Origin: Streptomyces sp. PR69
GTDB taxonomy: Bacteria; Actinomycetota; Actinomycetes; Streptomycetales; Streptomycetaceae
Assembly (NCBI RefSeq): GCF_026420845.1
Contig: NZ_JAOWCB010000019.1
Coordinates: forward strand, 49,539 to 113,538
Direction of reading: 5' to 3'
DNA: 64,000 nucleotides
Positions within the stretch are counted from its first letter, which is position 1. Every line of letters begins with the position of its first letter. The notes beneath the pieces are model-generated. The model was not told the origin of the DNA. It saw only the letters and a list, made by a program, of their open reading frames with translations, and searched no databases. A program made the translations under genes and the position numbers. Positions 28,604 through 36,889 of this stretch are shown here, piece by piece.

Positions 28604-29809
28604 GTGTCCCACGCCGAGGGCGGCCAGCTGCCCGGACTGACGCCCGGGCAGGTGGCCGAGATCCTGGTGACCCCGCCGGCCGGACACACCGGCCGGCGCG
28701 GCTCCGGCTACCGGGTCGGCCGGCGCTGGGTGCTGACAGCCGCCCATGTCGTCACCGACCCGGCCCTCCGCCCGCCCGCTCGCCCCTCTCCTGACCCGGC
28801 CCTCCGCCCGGCGCCCCACCCGGCGCCCCACCCGGCCGCGGGCCCGGCCGTCCAGGTCCGCTTTGACGCGGACCGCCCGGGGGAGTGGACCGCGGACGCC
28901 CAGGTGATCATGGCCGCCGAGGCGGCCGACGCCGCCCTGCTGGAGATCCGCGGCCCCCTCGCCCCCGGCGCCCGCGACGCCACCACACCCCGCTACGGGC
29001 GGGTGCCCGACGCCGATGTGGTCCTGACGTGCAGTGCCATGGGCTTTCCCCGCTTCAAACTCCGCGACGACCGCATGCGCGCACTCGACGACGGATCACC
29101 GTCCCAGTACCGGGACTCCTGCCATGCCGCCGGAACTGTCTCGGTGCTCTCCAACCGCCGCGAAGGCACCCTCGAACTGTCCGTCCCCGCACCGCCCGCC
29201 GACCAGGACCCGGACCGGTCCCCATGGGAGGGAATGTCAGGCGCCGCGCTGTGGCACGGCGGCGTGCTGATCGGCCTCGTCAGCGCGCACCATCCCGGCG
29301 ACGGCCCGGGCAGGCTCGCCGCGACCCGCGTGGACCGCTGGTACGACCTGCTCGACGGCCGCGAGCTGGATCTGCTGCACCAGCTGGCCGGCCTTCCCCC
29401 GGCCGGCGAACTGGCCTGCTGCCTCCCCGCGCAATCCCCGCAGGACGCACCGCCCGGGCATCCCGCGGCGGCCCGGCGGCTCACCGTCCCGCCCGGCACT
29501 CCGCTGCGGGAGCTGAACGGGCTGCTCACCGCCCTGACCGCCGTACCGTCCCTGCGGGACGCCGCCACCCGCGGGCAGATCCTCGACGGCATCCGGCCCG
29601 AAGTCGCGGCCAACAGCCCGCGCAACGCCGTACTCCGCGTGGACGTGCTGGGCATCCTGCGCACCTGCCTGCGCTACCCCGGCGCCCTGGACCAACTGCT
29701 CGACGCCCTGCGGACGCTGGAGGGCGCATCCTCCGAAATGACCCGCGTGGACCGGGAGGCCGCCGCACTGGCCCACCGCCACTTAGCCGACGGCCGCGCG
29801 GCACACTGA
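28604..29809 (+). CDS. Trypsin-like protease with C-terminal EAD2 domain
   Basis: A 401-residue cytosolic protease with no signal peptide. The catalytic triad is His48 (LTAAHVV), Asp109 (ADAALLE) and Ser212 (WEGMSGAALW). Between His and Asp is a Pro-rich insert with a tandem DPALRP duplication. Residues about 300-385 resemble effector-associated domain 2: LTALTAVPSLRDAATR and LGILRTCLRYPGALDQLL, then LRTLEG. EADs are thought to recruit effectors or sensors to conflict complexes. Start GTG at 28604, immediately after the trypco2 gene. No second EAD2 protein is seen in this window. Confidence 0.9.
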   Translation: MSHAEGGQLPGLTPGQVAEILVTPPAGHTGRRGSGYRVGRRWVLTAAHVVTDPALRPPARPSPDPALRPAPHPAPHPAAGPAVQVRFDADRPGEWTADAQVIMAAEAADAALLEIRGPLAPGARDATTPRYGRVPDADVVLTCSAMGFPRFKLRDDRMRALDDGSPSQYRDSCHAAGTVSVLSNRREGTLELSVPAPPADQDPDRSPWEGMSGAALWHGGVLIGLVSAHHPGDGPGRLAATRVDRWYDLLDGRELDLLHQLAGLPPAGELACCLPAQSPQDAPPGHPAAARRLTVPPGTPLRELNGLLTALTAVPSLRDAATRGQILDGIRPEVAANSPRNAVLRVDVLGILRTCLRYPGALDQLLDALRTLEGASSEMTRVDREAAALAHRHLADGRAAH

Positions 29810-30034
29810 CCGGCATTCGCCCGTGCCCTGCGCTTCCGCCTCCGGCGCGGGGCTTCGGAGCGCTGGGTACTGGGCCATCATGAGGAAAGACGGGGTGACA
29901 TCGCTCGCGGCCGCGCTTCGGTGCGGACGTGGAGGAGCCGGATGCCGGACGCCGGATGCGATGCGCGAAAACCCCGCCGGGCCTCCTCCTGCGGGGCGTT
30001 CCCCGCCGTCGCGCGGCCGGGAACGCCCCCGCCG

Positions 30035-30877
30035 TCACCCGGCCGGGGCGTGCTGCTCGGCCTCCCCGAACCGCGCCAGGGCGAGCGCACCCGCGATCGA
30101 CAGTGCGAACCCGGCGACGGCGAGCGGCGCGAGCCCGGGCCGCGTGGTGTCGCCGAGCCATACGACGCCGAAGAGAGCCGGCCAGACGGTCTCCCCGATC
30201 ACCATCGCCGCGGTCACGGCGGTGACCGCGCCGGCCTGCAGCGCGTCGATCAGGAAGAGGAACCCGGTGATGCCCGACAGGGCCACGGCGTACGCCGTCG
30301 GCTCGGCGAACACGCCCGGCACTTCGAGATCCGGCAGCATGCGCGCGCTCACCGCGACCACGCCGAAACTGAGCCCGGCGACGCCGCCGAGGGCGACCGC
30401 GCGGCCGCGGCGCACCCACCGCCCCGCCGTCCACCCGGCCAGGGCGAGCGCCGCCGACGCCCCGAGCGCCCCCAGACGCAGCGTCAGATCCCCTTCGCCC
30501 TCGCCCTCCCGGCCTGCCGCGAGGGCGAGCAGGGCGAGCCCGCAGCACACCGCCGCCACCGCGGCGACCTCCACGCGGCGCAGCCGGATGCGCAGCACGA
30601 CGGCGGCGACGACCGCGGTGACCGCGAGGGAGGAGGCCAGCGCCGCCTCCACCGTGAAGATGGGCGCCGCACGCAGCGCCGCGAGCTCGGCGGCGAAGCC
30701 CACCATGTCCAGCCCGACGCCCGCGACAAACGGCCAGCGCCGCAGGGCGAGGAGCACCGTCCCCAGGCCGGCGGCCGAGGCACCTTCGGCCGCCCTCCGC
30801 GCGCCCATGGCCTGCAACACGGTCGCCGTGCCCATGCACACGGCCGCGCCGAGCGCGAAGAGCAGACCGATTCCCAT
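30035..30877 (-). CDS. DMT/EamA-type membrane transporter
   Basis: A 280-residue protein with about nine hydrophobic helices and no soluble domain, in the drug/metabolite transporter layout of two repeated halves. The N-terminus MGIGLLFALGAAVCMGTATVLQ is typical of actinobacterial DMT proteins. Substrate unknown; export of a small metabolite is likely. It stands alone between the protease gene (convergent, 225-base spacer) and DUF429. Start ATG at 30877. Confidence 0.87.
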   Translation of the reverse strand: MGIGLLFALGAAVCMGTATVLQAMGARRAAEGASAAGLGTVLLALRRWPFVAGVGLDMVGFAAELAALRAAPIFTVEAALASSLAVTAVVAAVVLRIRLRRVEVAAVAAVCCGLALLALAAGREGEGEGDLTLRLGALGASAALALAGWTAGRWVRRGRAVALGGVAGLSFGVVAVSARMLPDLEVPGVFAEPTAYAVALSGITGFLFLIDALQAGAVTAVTAAMVIGETVWPALFGVVWLGDTTRPGLAPLAVAGFALSIAGALALARFGEAEQHAPAG

Positions 30878-31108
30878 AACGGGACATTAGCCATACCGCC
30901 TGTTCGGGGCGAGCACACAAACACCGCCGAGCCCCCGAAGCCGCTCGACGCCGACGGCGAACCCGCCCGAGGTGTGACGGGGGCATGGCGGGGACGGCGT
31001 CACCCCCCTCACATCAGCGTCAGGACTCACCACCCCACGTGGCGTGGTTCAGCGTGACACCGCCGCCAATGGTGATCGATTTGCCGGAGCCCGGCGGACG
31101 GCGCCAGC

Positions 31109-31813
31109 TCAATACCAGATCGCGATCGGCCTGCCGTGCCGGTCGGACTCCGGCGGATCGGGCAGCGGACACGCCGCCCCCTGTGCGATCCGGTGCGCGC
31201 TCCACGCCGCGGCCGCCGCGTCCAGCACATCGTCCGGCGGGACACGGCCCGCCTCCCCGAGGGCGTCGGGAAGCGCCACGCCCGCCGCCTCCAGGAGCGA
31301 CCGCCGGGTCATCTGCCCCTCCCAGCTCTTCTTGCGGCGCCCGAGCGGCGTCTTCCCGGCCAGCGCCCAGAACGACACCTCGGGATGCACTTCGAACAGA
31401 CGCTCGCCGCCCTCCGCGCTGTCCCGGCACGCGTTCGCCTCGCGGAGCCGGACGGCGAGCGCCCACGTCTGTCTGCTCAGCCCGGCGCCGGTGAGCTCCC
31501 GGCACAGGCGGCCCGCGGCCTCATAGCCGTCCTCCTGCCACACCGCCCGGGGCGGCACCCGGAACACACTGCTGCGCAACCCGCCCAGCAGCGCCGCCGC
31601 CTCGGCGTCCGCACGCCGCCACCCCGACTCCACCAGACCCAGCGGCATGTCCACGCCCACCGCCGCAACGCCGCGCGCCGCCGCGCCCGACAGCAGTGAA
31701 CGCAGCCCGCCGCTCACCAGCGCCCCGGAGAACCGGCCGTCGCACAGCTCCACGGCCACCCACCCGTCCCGGCAGGCGTCGACGCCCAGCACCCTCACCC
31801 GTCCGCCGCCCAT
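31109..31813 (-). CDS. DUF429 family protein (RNase H-like fold)
   Basis: A 234-residue DUF429 protein, a family predicted to be nucleases of the RNase H fold. Motifs: VLGVDACRDGWVAV with the first acidic residue, AVGVDMPLGL, FRVPPRAVWQE and the FEVHPEVSFWAL segment, with DDVLDAAAAAW near the C-terminus. Start ATG at 31813, one base after the LigD stop, so the two genes are cotranscribed; this links it to DNA repair by context only. Confidence 0.88.
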   Translation of the reverse strand: MGGGRVRVLGVDACRDGWVAVELCDGRFSGALVSGGLRSLLSGAAARGVAAVGVDMPLGLVESGWRRADAEAAALLGGLRSSVFRVPPRAVWQEDGYEAAGRLCRELTGAGLSRQTWALAVRLREANACRDSAEGGERLFEVHPEVSFWALAGKTPLGRRKKSWEGQMTRRSLLEAAGVALPDALGEAGRVPPDDVLDAAAAAWSAHRIAQGAACPLPDPPESDRHGRPIAIWY

Positions 31814-31814
31814 G

Positions 31815-32717
31815 TCAGTCCAGCGTCGCAAGCCGGCGGCCCGCGGCCCTGAGGGAGCGGGCGCGCGGCATATCCCGCCAGGGGTCGGCCTCGGCGAGCC
31901 GATCGGCGTCGGCCAGCGTCCAGCGGCGCGCGCCGAGCTCCGGGTCGTCCAGATCCGGCCAGGTCAGAGGTGCCGCGACCGGCGCGCCGGGGCGGGCCCG
32001 CACCGCGTAGGGGGCGACCGCCGTCTGGGCGTAGGCGTTGCGCTGCACATCCAGATACAGGCGGCCCCGGCGGGACTGCTTGCGCGGCTCCGTGGTGAGC
32101 TCCTCCGGATGACGCCGCGCGAGCAGGTCCGTCAGCTCGCGGGCGAACGTGCGGACGTCGCCGAACGGCGCACGGCGGTCCAGCGGCACCAGGACATGCA
32201 GTCCGCGCGACCCGGTGGTCATCAGCGCGGAGGGCAACTCCAGCTCGTCCAGCAGCTGGTGCAGCCGCCGGGCCGCCTCCCGCACCGCGGCGAAATCGTC
32301 GCCCGGCGGGTCGAGGTCCACGACCAGCCGGTCGGGGTGATCCGGTTTGTCCGCCCGGGACAGCCATCGGTGCGGGGTGATGCACGCCTGGTCCGCGAGG
32401 TACACCAGGGTGGCGGTGTCGTCGCACAGCACATACGTGACCGTGCCGTCCTCCTTCGCCAGCTCCGCCCGGTGCACCCAGTCGGGGAAGTGATCGGGCA
32501 TGTCCTTCTGCATAAAGCCGGAGTCCTCGATGCCGTCGGGGCGGCGCTCCAGCATCAGGGGCCGGCCCCGCAGCTGGGGCAGCGTCCGCCGGGCGACGGC
32601 CCGGTAGTAGTCGGCGAGGTCTGCCTTGGTGATGCCCTCGGCGGGGAAGAGGACCTTCTCCGGCCGGCTGACCTCGACGGTCCGCCGGCCGGCCCGGATT
32701 CTCCTGGTGCTGGCCAT
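31815..32717 (-). CDS. ligD: Stand-alone LigD polymerase/primase domain
   Basis: A 300-residue NHEJ polymerase of the archaeo-eukaryotic primase family, which fills gaps at Ku-bound DNA ends. Catalytic acids are in VVDLDPPGDDF, the nucleotide-binding loop is TTGSRGLHVLVPL, and the YLDVQRNAYAQTAVAPYAVRA segment is characteristic. It lacks ligase and phosphoesterase domains, as in Streptomyces where they are split. The frame extends to 32903, but ATG 32717 (MASTRRIRAG) matches the family and shares its A with the stop of the phosphoesterase remnant (TGATG). No ku gene is in the window. Confidence 0.92.
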   Translation of the reverse strand: MASTRRIRAGRRTVEVSRPEKVLFPAEGITKADLADYYRAVARRTLPQLRGRPLMLERRPDGIEDSGFMQKDMPDHFPDWVHRAELAKEDGTVTYVLCDDTATLVYLADQACITPHRWLSRADKPDHPDRLVVDLDPPGDDFAAVREAARRLHQLLDELELPSALMTTGSRGLHVLVPLDRRAPFGDVRTFARELTDLLARRHPEELTTEPRKQSRRGRLYLDVQRNAYAQTAVAPYAVRARPGAPVAAPLTWPDLDDPELGARRWTLADADRLAEADPWRDMPRARSLRAAGRRLATLD

Positions 32718-33232
32718 CACGGTCTCCCGGCTCTTTCGGACGCTTCCGGCGGCGGGCGGGGCGGGCCGAACACGGCTGAACGGCTCACCCAATGGCGGGC
32801 GGTCTGCCCGAGCGTACGCCCGGTCCGCGCCGGGCGGGCCCGCCGCGGGTAGGGCGCACCCCCGCGCGGGACACGGTCGCCCGCCTGCTTGACCAGCAGC
32901 CATGCGGCACGCTCCCCGCCGCGGCCGGTGCGGATGCGGGTGAGCGGATACGCGCCGCGCACCTTGCGGCGCTCCAGCAGGAAGGAGGCGTGCCCGCTCT
33001 CCAGCGCGTCGGCCATTGCGACCTCCTCGCTGTCCCGGTCCGCGGAGGGATTCCGGTAGCCGCCCTCATCCCAGACGATCACGGCGTCCGCGCCGTACTC
33101 GCCCCGGCGATGACGCCTTCTGCGAACGAGGGACGGTCGCCGGCCGCCCCGCCCCCGGCGCCCTTCGGCTCGGCCGTCCGCGAGAAGTCGCGCCGTCGGC
33201 GGTACTCGTCAGAGCGCGTCCTTCGCGGTCAT
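32717..33232 (-). pseudogene. Decayed LigD 3'-phosphoesterase gene
   Basis: Reading the minus strand, ATG 33232 opens MTAKDAL and then hits TGA. One base out of frame the sequence continues DEYRRRRDFSRTAEPKG...DRPSF, the normal start of LigD phosphoesterase domains. It then jumps to EGVI and, after another frame change, to GEYGADAVIVWDEGGYRN, continuing as ADALESGHASFLLERRKVRG, RIRTG and AWLLVKQ. The catalytic HxxxxLHxDLRLE region is missing. So there is a large internal deletion plus two frameshifts. The surviving 3' part is open from 33082 to the stop and abuts ligD, which may be why it persists. Confidence 0.8.
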
Positions 33233-33425
33233 GGCTCAGCCGCCCTGGAGGTGTCGTCGGCAGCGGGGTACGGGAGAGAGTCCCCGCATGCCCTCGTCCC
33301 CGTCCGGGTTTCCACCGTGCCGTTGTCCATTCCTGCCCGCGCCCCCCTTCCCGGACGGACGCCCGCCACACCCCCGGCGCGCCGACGAGATGTGCCGGAC
33401 GCCCGGCTGGCGCACGCTGGATGGC

Positions 33426-33659
33426 ATGACCGAAGCGCATGGACCAGACGCCACCCCCGCCCCGATCGTCGTCCTCGGCATCGTGCCGACCGATCCGCCG
33501 TTCCGGGTCGTGGAGATCCACGGAAACGTCGCAGGGACCGCTCATGACATCACCGACGTGATCAGACTGGCCCACCAGGCCGGGCTGACCCATATCGACC
33601 TCGACGACCCGGCGGTCGTCCGCTGGGTGGGCGGCGGCAAATACCGGTGGGCGCCCTGA
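33426..33659 (+). CDS. Small conserved hypothetical protein
   Basis: A 77-residue soluble protein starting MTEAHGPDATPAP. It has a beta-alpha pattern: IVVLGIVPTDPPFRVVEIHG, then ITDVIRLAHQAGLTHIDLDD and VVRWVGGGKYRW. It resembles a short actinobacterial hypothetical family, but no function is known. The frame is open upstream to 33231; the ATG at 33426 was chosen because composition and predicted structure begin there. It diverges from the LigD remnant. Confidence 0.7.
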   Translation: MTEAHGPDATPAPIVVLGIVPTDPPFRVVEIHGNVAGTAHDITDVIRLAHQAGLTHIDLDDPAVVRWVGGGKYRWAP

Positions 33660-33934
33660 CCGCCCCGGCCCGTGTGCCTGCCGCCGCGGCCCGTACGCCC
33701 GCCGCCCTGGCCCGGCCGGTCGCCGCCCGCGTCCCGGGCCGCGCCCGGGTGCCGTCGCCCACGACGGCGCCCGGGCCCTGTGGCTGTGCGCACGGGGTGC
33801 GACCGCCGCGGCAGTCGACGACACGCAGCCCGGCTGCCCGCGGCCTGCCCCGGTACGAGCGGTTCCCGACCGCCGTATGCCACCCCGCCCCGGCCGCGCA
33901 CCCCGCGGACGGACAGCATCCGGACCGTGAGCCG

Positions 33935-35179
33935 TCAGCCGGCCGCCGCCCCCACCGCGTCCAGACGCTGCGCCCCGGCCGGCATCCGCCCGTCCCCGAG
34001 GACCGCCGCGACGCTCCCGGCCAGATACGGGATGCGGTGCGCGGCCACGCCCGCGATGTTGACGCGCCCCGAGGCGGTGCCGTACACGGCGAACTCCTCC
34101 CGCAGCCTGCGCATCTGGTCCGCCGTGAGCGGCAGCGTCGAGAACATGCCCTTCTGCCGGCCCAGGGTCTCCGCCGCGACCGGGTGCCCCAGTGCGCGCA
34201 GCCGGGCCGCCAGATCGGCCCGGTTGTCCGTGATCCGGCCCCGCATGACGTCCAGTTCCGCGCGCCACGCGGACCGCAGAGCGGGGTCCTGAAGCACGGC
34301 CGTCACCACCGCCGCGCCATGCTCCGGAGGCATGGAGTACAGCGTCCGGGCGATGTTCTGCAGCGAGGTCTCCGCATGCCGCAGCGTCTGTCGGGAGCGG
34401 CCGAGGACAATCGCACAGCCGGTGCGTTCGCTGTACAGGCCGAAGTTCTTCGAACAGCTGACGGCGACCAGCATCTCCGGGACCCGCGACGCCAGCATCC
34501 GCGTGGGCCGCAGATCCGCGTCCAGACCGTCGCCGAGGCCGTGGTACGCCAGGTCGACGAACGGAACCCAGCCGCGCCGCTCCGCCAGGTCCGCCAGCGC
34601 CTCCCAGGCCTCGGGCGACGGGTCGACGCCGGTGGGGTTGTGGCAGCAGCCCTGGAGCAGCACCACATCGTCCCGCCGCGCCTCGCGCAGATCCCGCAGC
34701 ATCCCCGGCAGATCCGCGCGCCCGTCGGGCCCGCTCCAGCGGTATGTGCGCACCGTCAGCCCCGCGCTCTGCATGATCGGACGGTGGTTGACATACGCGG
34801 GATCGCTGATCCACACCGTGGCGTCCGGCCGTGTCTGCCGTACGAGGTCGGCCAGCAGCCGCAGCGCGCCGGTTCCGGCCACCGTCTGGACCGCGGCGGC
34901 CCGCCCGCCCACCTCGGAGCCGTCCGTCCCCAGGACCAGCGACACCATGGCCCGGTTGAAGGCGAGGTTGCCCGAAAGACCCCGGTACTCCTTGGACGCG
35001 GAGCCCTCCGCGAGCCGTATCTCGGCCTCCCGGACGGCCCGCATCACCGGAGTGACCCCGGTGTCGTCGCGGTAGACCCCGAGGACCAGATTGAGCCGCT
35101 CGGGGCGGGCGTCCGCGCCGAACTCTGCGGCCAGATCCCACAGCGGGTCGGCGGGCGGGGGAGTGAGCAGCTCAAGCAT
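33935..35179 (-). CDS. Aspartate/aromatic aminotransferase (class I, fold type I)
   Basis: A 414-residue PLP enzyme. The Schiff-base Lys is in VSCSKNFGLYSERTG, and CCHNPTGVD holds the family Asn. KEYRGLSGNLAFNRAM and GVYRDDTGVTPVMRAV are typical of the AspC/TyrB group, so transamination of aspartate, glutamate and aromatic amino acids is likely. Its ATG overlaps the end of the EamA transporter gene by 8 bases, so they form an operon opposite an Lrp-type regulator. Confidence 0.94.
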   Translation of the reverse strand: MLELLTPPPADPLWDLAAEFGADARPERLNLVLGVYRDDTGVTPVMRAVREAEIRLAEGSASKEYRGLSGNLAFNRAMVSLVLGTDGSEVGGRAAAVQTVAGTGALRLLADLVRQTRPDATVWISDPAYVNHRPIMQSAGLTVRTYRWSGPDGRADLPGMLRDLREARRDDVVLLQGCCHNPTGVDPSPEAWEALADLAERRGWVPFVDLAYHGLGDGLDADLRPTRMLASRVPEMLVAVSCSKNFGLYSERTGCAIVLGRSRQTLRHAETSLQNIARTLYSMPPEHGAAVVTAVLQDPALRSAWRAELDVMRGRITDNRADLAARLRALGHPVAAETLGRQKGMFSTLPLTADQMRRLREEFAVYGTASGRVNIAGVAAHRIPYLAGSVAAVLGDGRMPAGAQRLDAVGAAAG

Positions 35180-36185
35180 CGGCGATGACCTTGCGTCGGA
35201 GGGAACGGGCGGAACGGAGGAAACGGAGCCGCCGCGGGCGCCGGTTGGCGAGCACGACGCCCGCGGTGATCAGGGGCACGCCCGCCAGCACGGCGAGCGT
35301 CGGGGACTCGTCCAGCAGCCACACGGCGAGAAGGACGACGAGCACGGGGCTGAGGCTGCCCGTGACGGAGGCGCGCTCCGCGCCCAGTCGGCGGATCGCG
35401 AACGCGTACAGCAGCCCGGCGGCGAGCCCGACGCCCAGGCCCTGGACGACCGCGAACAGCGCGATGTCGCGCACCGCGGCGTCCGCGAACCCGGTCGGCA
35501 GCGCCCCGCTCAGCACCAGCAGCGCCAGCACGGCGAACGACGGCAGGCACAGCACGCCGATCGACCCGACCGGATCGAGGCCGATCTCCTTGAGGCCCAC
35601 CGTGTACAGGGCCCACAGCCCGCTGGCGACGAGCAGCATCCCGCTGCCGAGGAGCACCCCGGCGTCCAGCGCCACGGTGTGGCGGCCGACCAGGGTCACC
35701 GCCCCGGCCGCGATCAGGACGAGCCCGGCCGCCTGGGTGCCGCGGGGAGCTCCCCGCCCGCTCGCGACCATGATGGCGGAGACGAACAGCGGGACCATGC
35801 CCGGGATCAGGGACCCCACGAACGCCGCGGAGGTCAGCGCACCTCCGTACATGGCGGCCAGGAAGAACGGCACCCCCGCGCCGCAGACGATCTTCAGCGC
35901 GGCAGCGGGCCGCACGGCGGCGAGCTGCCGCCGTCGCCGCCACAGCGCGGGCGCCAGGATCACCAGCGGCAGGCCGAACCGGAGCAGGGCCGCGTCGGCG
36001 GGCAGCAGGGTGGAGGAGCTCAGCGCCCGCGCGCTGAGCGCGAAGCCCGCCCAGATGGCGACCGTGAGCAGCAGCGCCGCCACGGGCGCGGTGTTCGGGG
36101 GCAGGCCGCGCCGCGCCTGGGGCACGGACGCCTCCGCCGCTGCCGGAGGCGCACTCGGCGTCTCCATGGTGTTCGTCGCCGCCAC
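35172..36185 (-). CDS. EamA/DMT family transporter
   Basis: A 337-residue membrane protein with ten hydrophobic helices in two EamA halves, framed by a polar N-terminus and an Arg-rich C-terminus (RRLRFLRSARSLRRK). Relatives export amino acids and other metabolites. Starts at GTG 36185 with AGGAGG six bases upstream. It is the first gene of the operon with the aminotransferase and diverges from the Lrp regulator, so amino acid efflux is a reasonable guess. Confidence 0.9.
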   Translation of the reverse strand: MAATNTMETPSAPPAAAEASVPQARRGLPPNTAPVAALLLTVAIWAGFALSARALSSSTLLPADAALLRFGLPLVILAPALWRRRRQLAAVRPAAALKIVCGAGVPFFLAAMYGGALTSAAFVGSLIPGMVPLFVSAIMVASGRGAPRGTQAAGLVLIAAGAVTLVGRHTVALDAGVLLGSGMLLVASGLWALYTVGLKEIGLDPVGSIGVLCLPSFAVLALLVLSGALPTGFADAAVRDIALFAVVQGLGVGLAAGLLYAFAIRRLGAERASVTGSLSPVLVVLLAVWLLDESPTLAVLAGVPLITAGVVLANRRPRRLRFLRSARSLRRKVIADA

Positions 36186-36300
36186 CCGGCCTCCTCGCAG
36201 TCCCGCTGATCCAGCTGATCCAAGCGGGAGGCCGCACCACGCACCCGGCTGGAATCGGACCCCCGCACTCCCGGCAACGCTAGGTCAAACAGCGAGGCAG

Positions 36301-36358
36301 CCGATTGCTACTTCTGCCTTCCAGAGCTACCGTCGGGGCAGAATCTGCCAAGAATCGG
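36301..36358. promoter_or_regulatory. Nested inverted repeats between the transporter operon and lrp (operator)
   Basis: TTCTGCC (36312-36318) pairs with GGCAGAA (36337-36343), and outside it CCGATT (36301-36306) pairs with AATCGG (36353-36358). The region is AT-richer than its surroundings. Its place in the divergent spacer before the Lrp start suggests the regulator's own binding site, controlling both transcription units. Confidence 0.5.
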
Positions 36359-36379
36359 CGAGGAGTCGAGGAAGAGACG

Positions 36380-36889
36380 ATGGACGCAGTCGACCTCCAG
36401 ATCATCCGCGAGCTGCAGACGGACGGCCGGCTGTCCAACCAGGAGCTGGCCGACCGCGTCCGCCTGTCGCCCTCCCCCTGTCTGCGCCGCGTCCGCAGAC
36501 TCGAACAGTCCGGCCTCATCAGCGGCTACACGGCGATGGTCGATCAGGTGGCCTTCGGGCTGCCCATCACCGTCTTCGTCCGCGTCCGCCTCGAACGCCA
36601 CACCGCCGAGGCGGTGAACGTCTTCGAGGAGCACGTCGGGCTCATCGAGCACATCCAGGACTGCTATCTGATGGCCGGCAGCAGCGACTATCTGCTGCGG
36701 GTCGTCATCGAGAGCCTGGAGGCGTACGAGATCCTCGTCCGCACCAGGATCCATGCGATTCCGGGCATCGCGTCGATCGAGTCCAGCTTCGCCTTCGGCA
36801 GCGTCAAACAGTCCAGGACCTACCCGCGGCCCGCCGCCGCGAGCACTCAGCAGCAGTCCGGCACCTCCCGCCCGCTGGTCGCCCCGTAG
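36380..36889 (+). CDS. Lrp/AsnC family transcriptional regulator
   Basis: A 169-residue regulator. The N-terminal winged helix has MDAVDLQIIRELQTDGRLSN and LADRVRLSPSPCLRRVRRLE; the C-terminal RAM domain has YLMAGSSDYLLRVV, which binds an amino acid effector. The LSPSPCLRRV recognition helix matches Lrp proteins of the amino-acid exporter-controlling type. Start ATG at 36380 after GAGGAAGAG. It diverges from the EamA-aminotransferase operon. Its end overlaps the GH71 gene by 43 bases on the opposite strand. Confidence 0.94.
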   Translation: MDAVDLQIIRELQTDGRLSNQELADRVRLSPSPCLRRVRRLEQSGLISGYTAMVDQVAFGLPITVFVRVRLERHTAEAVNVFEEHVGLIEHIQDCYLMAGSSDYLLRVVIESLEAYEILVRTRIHAIPGIASIESSFAFGSVKQSRTYPRPAAASTQQQSGTSRPLVAP

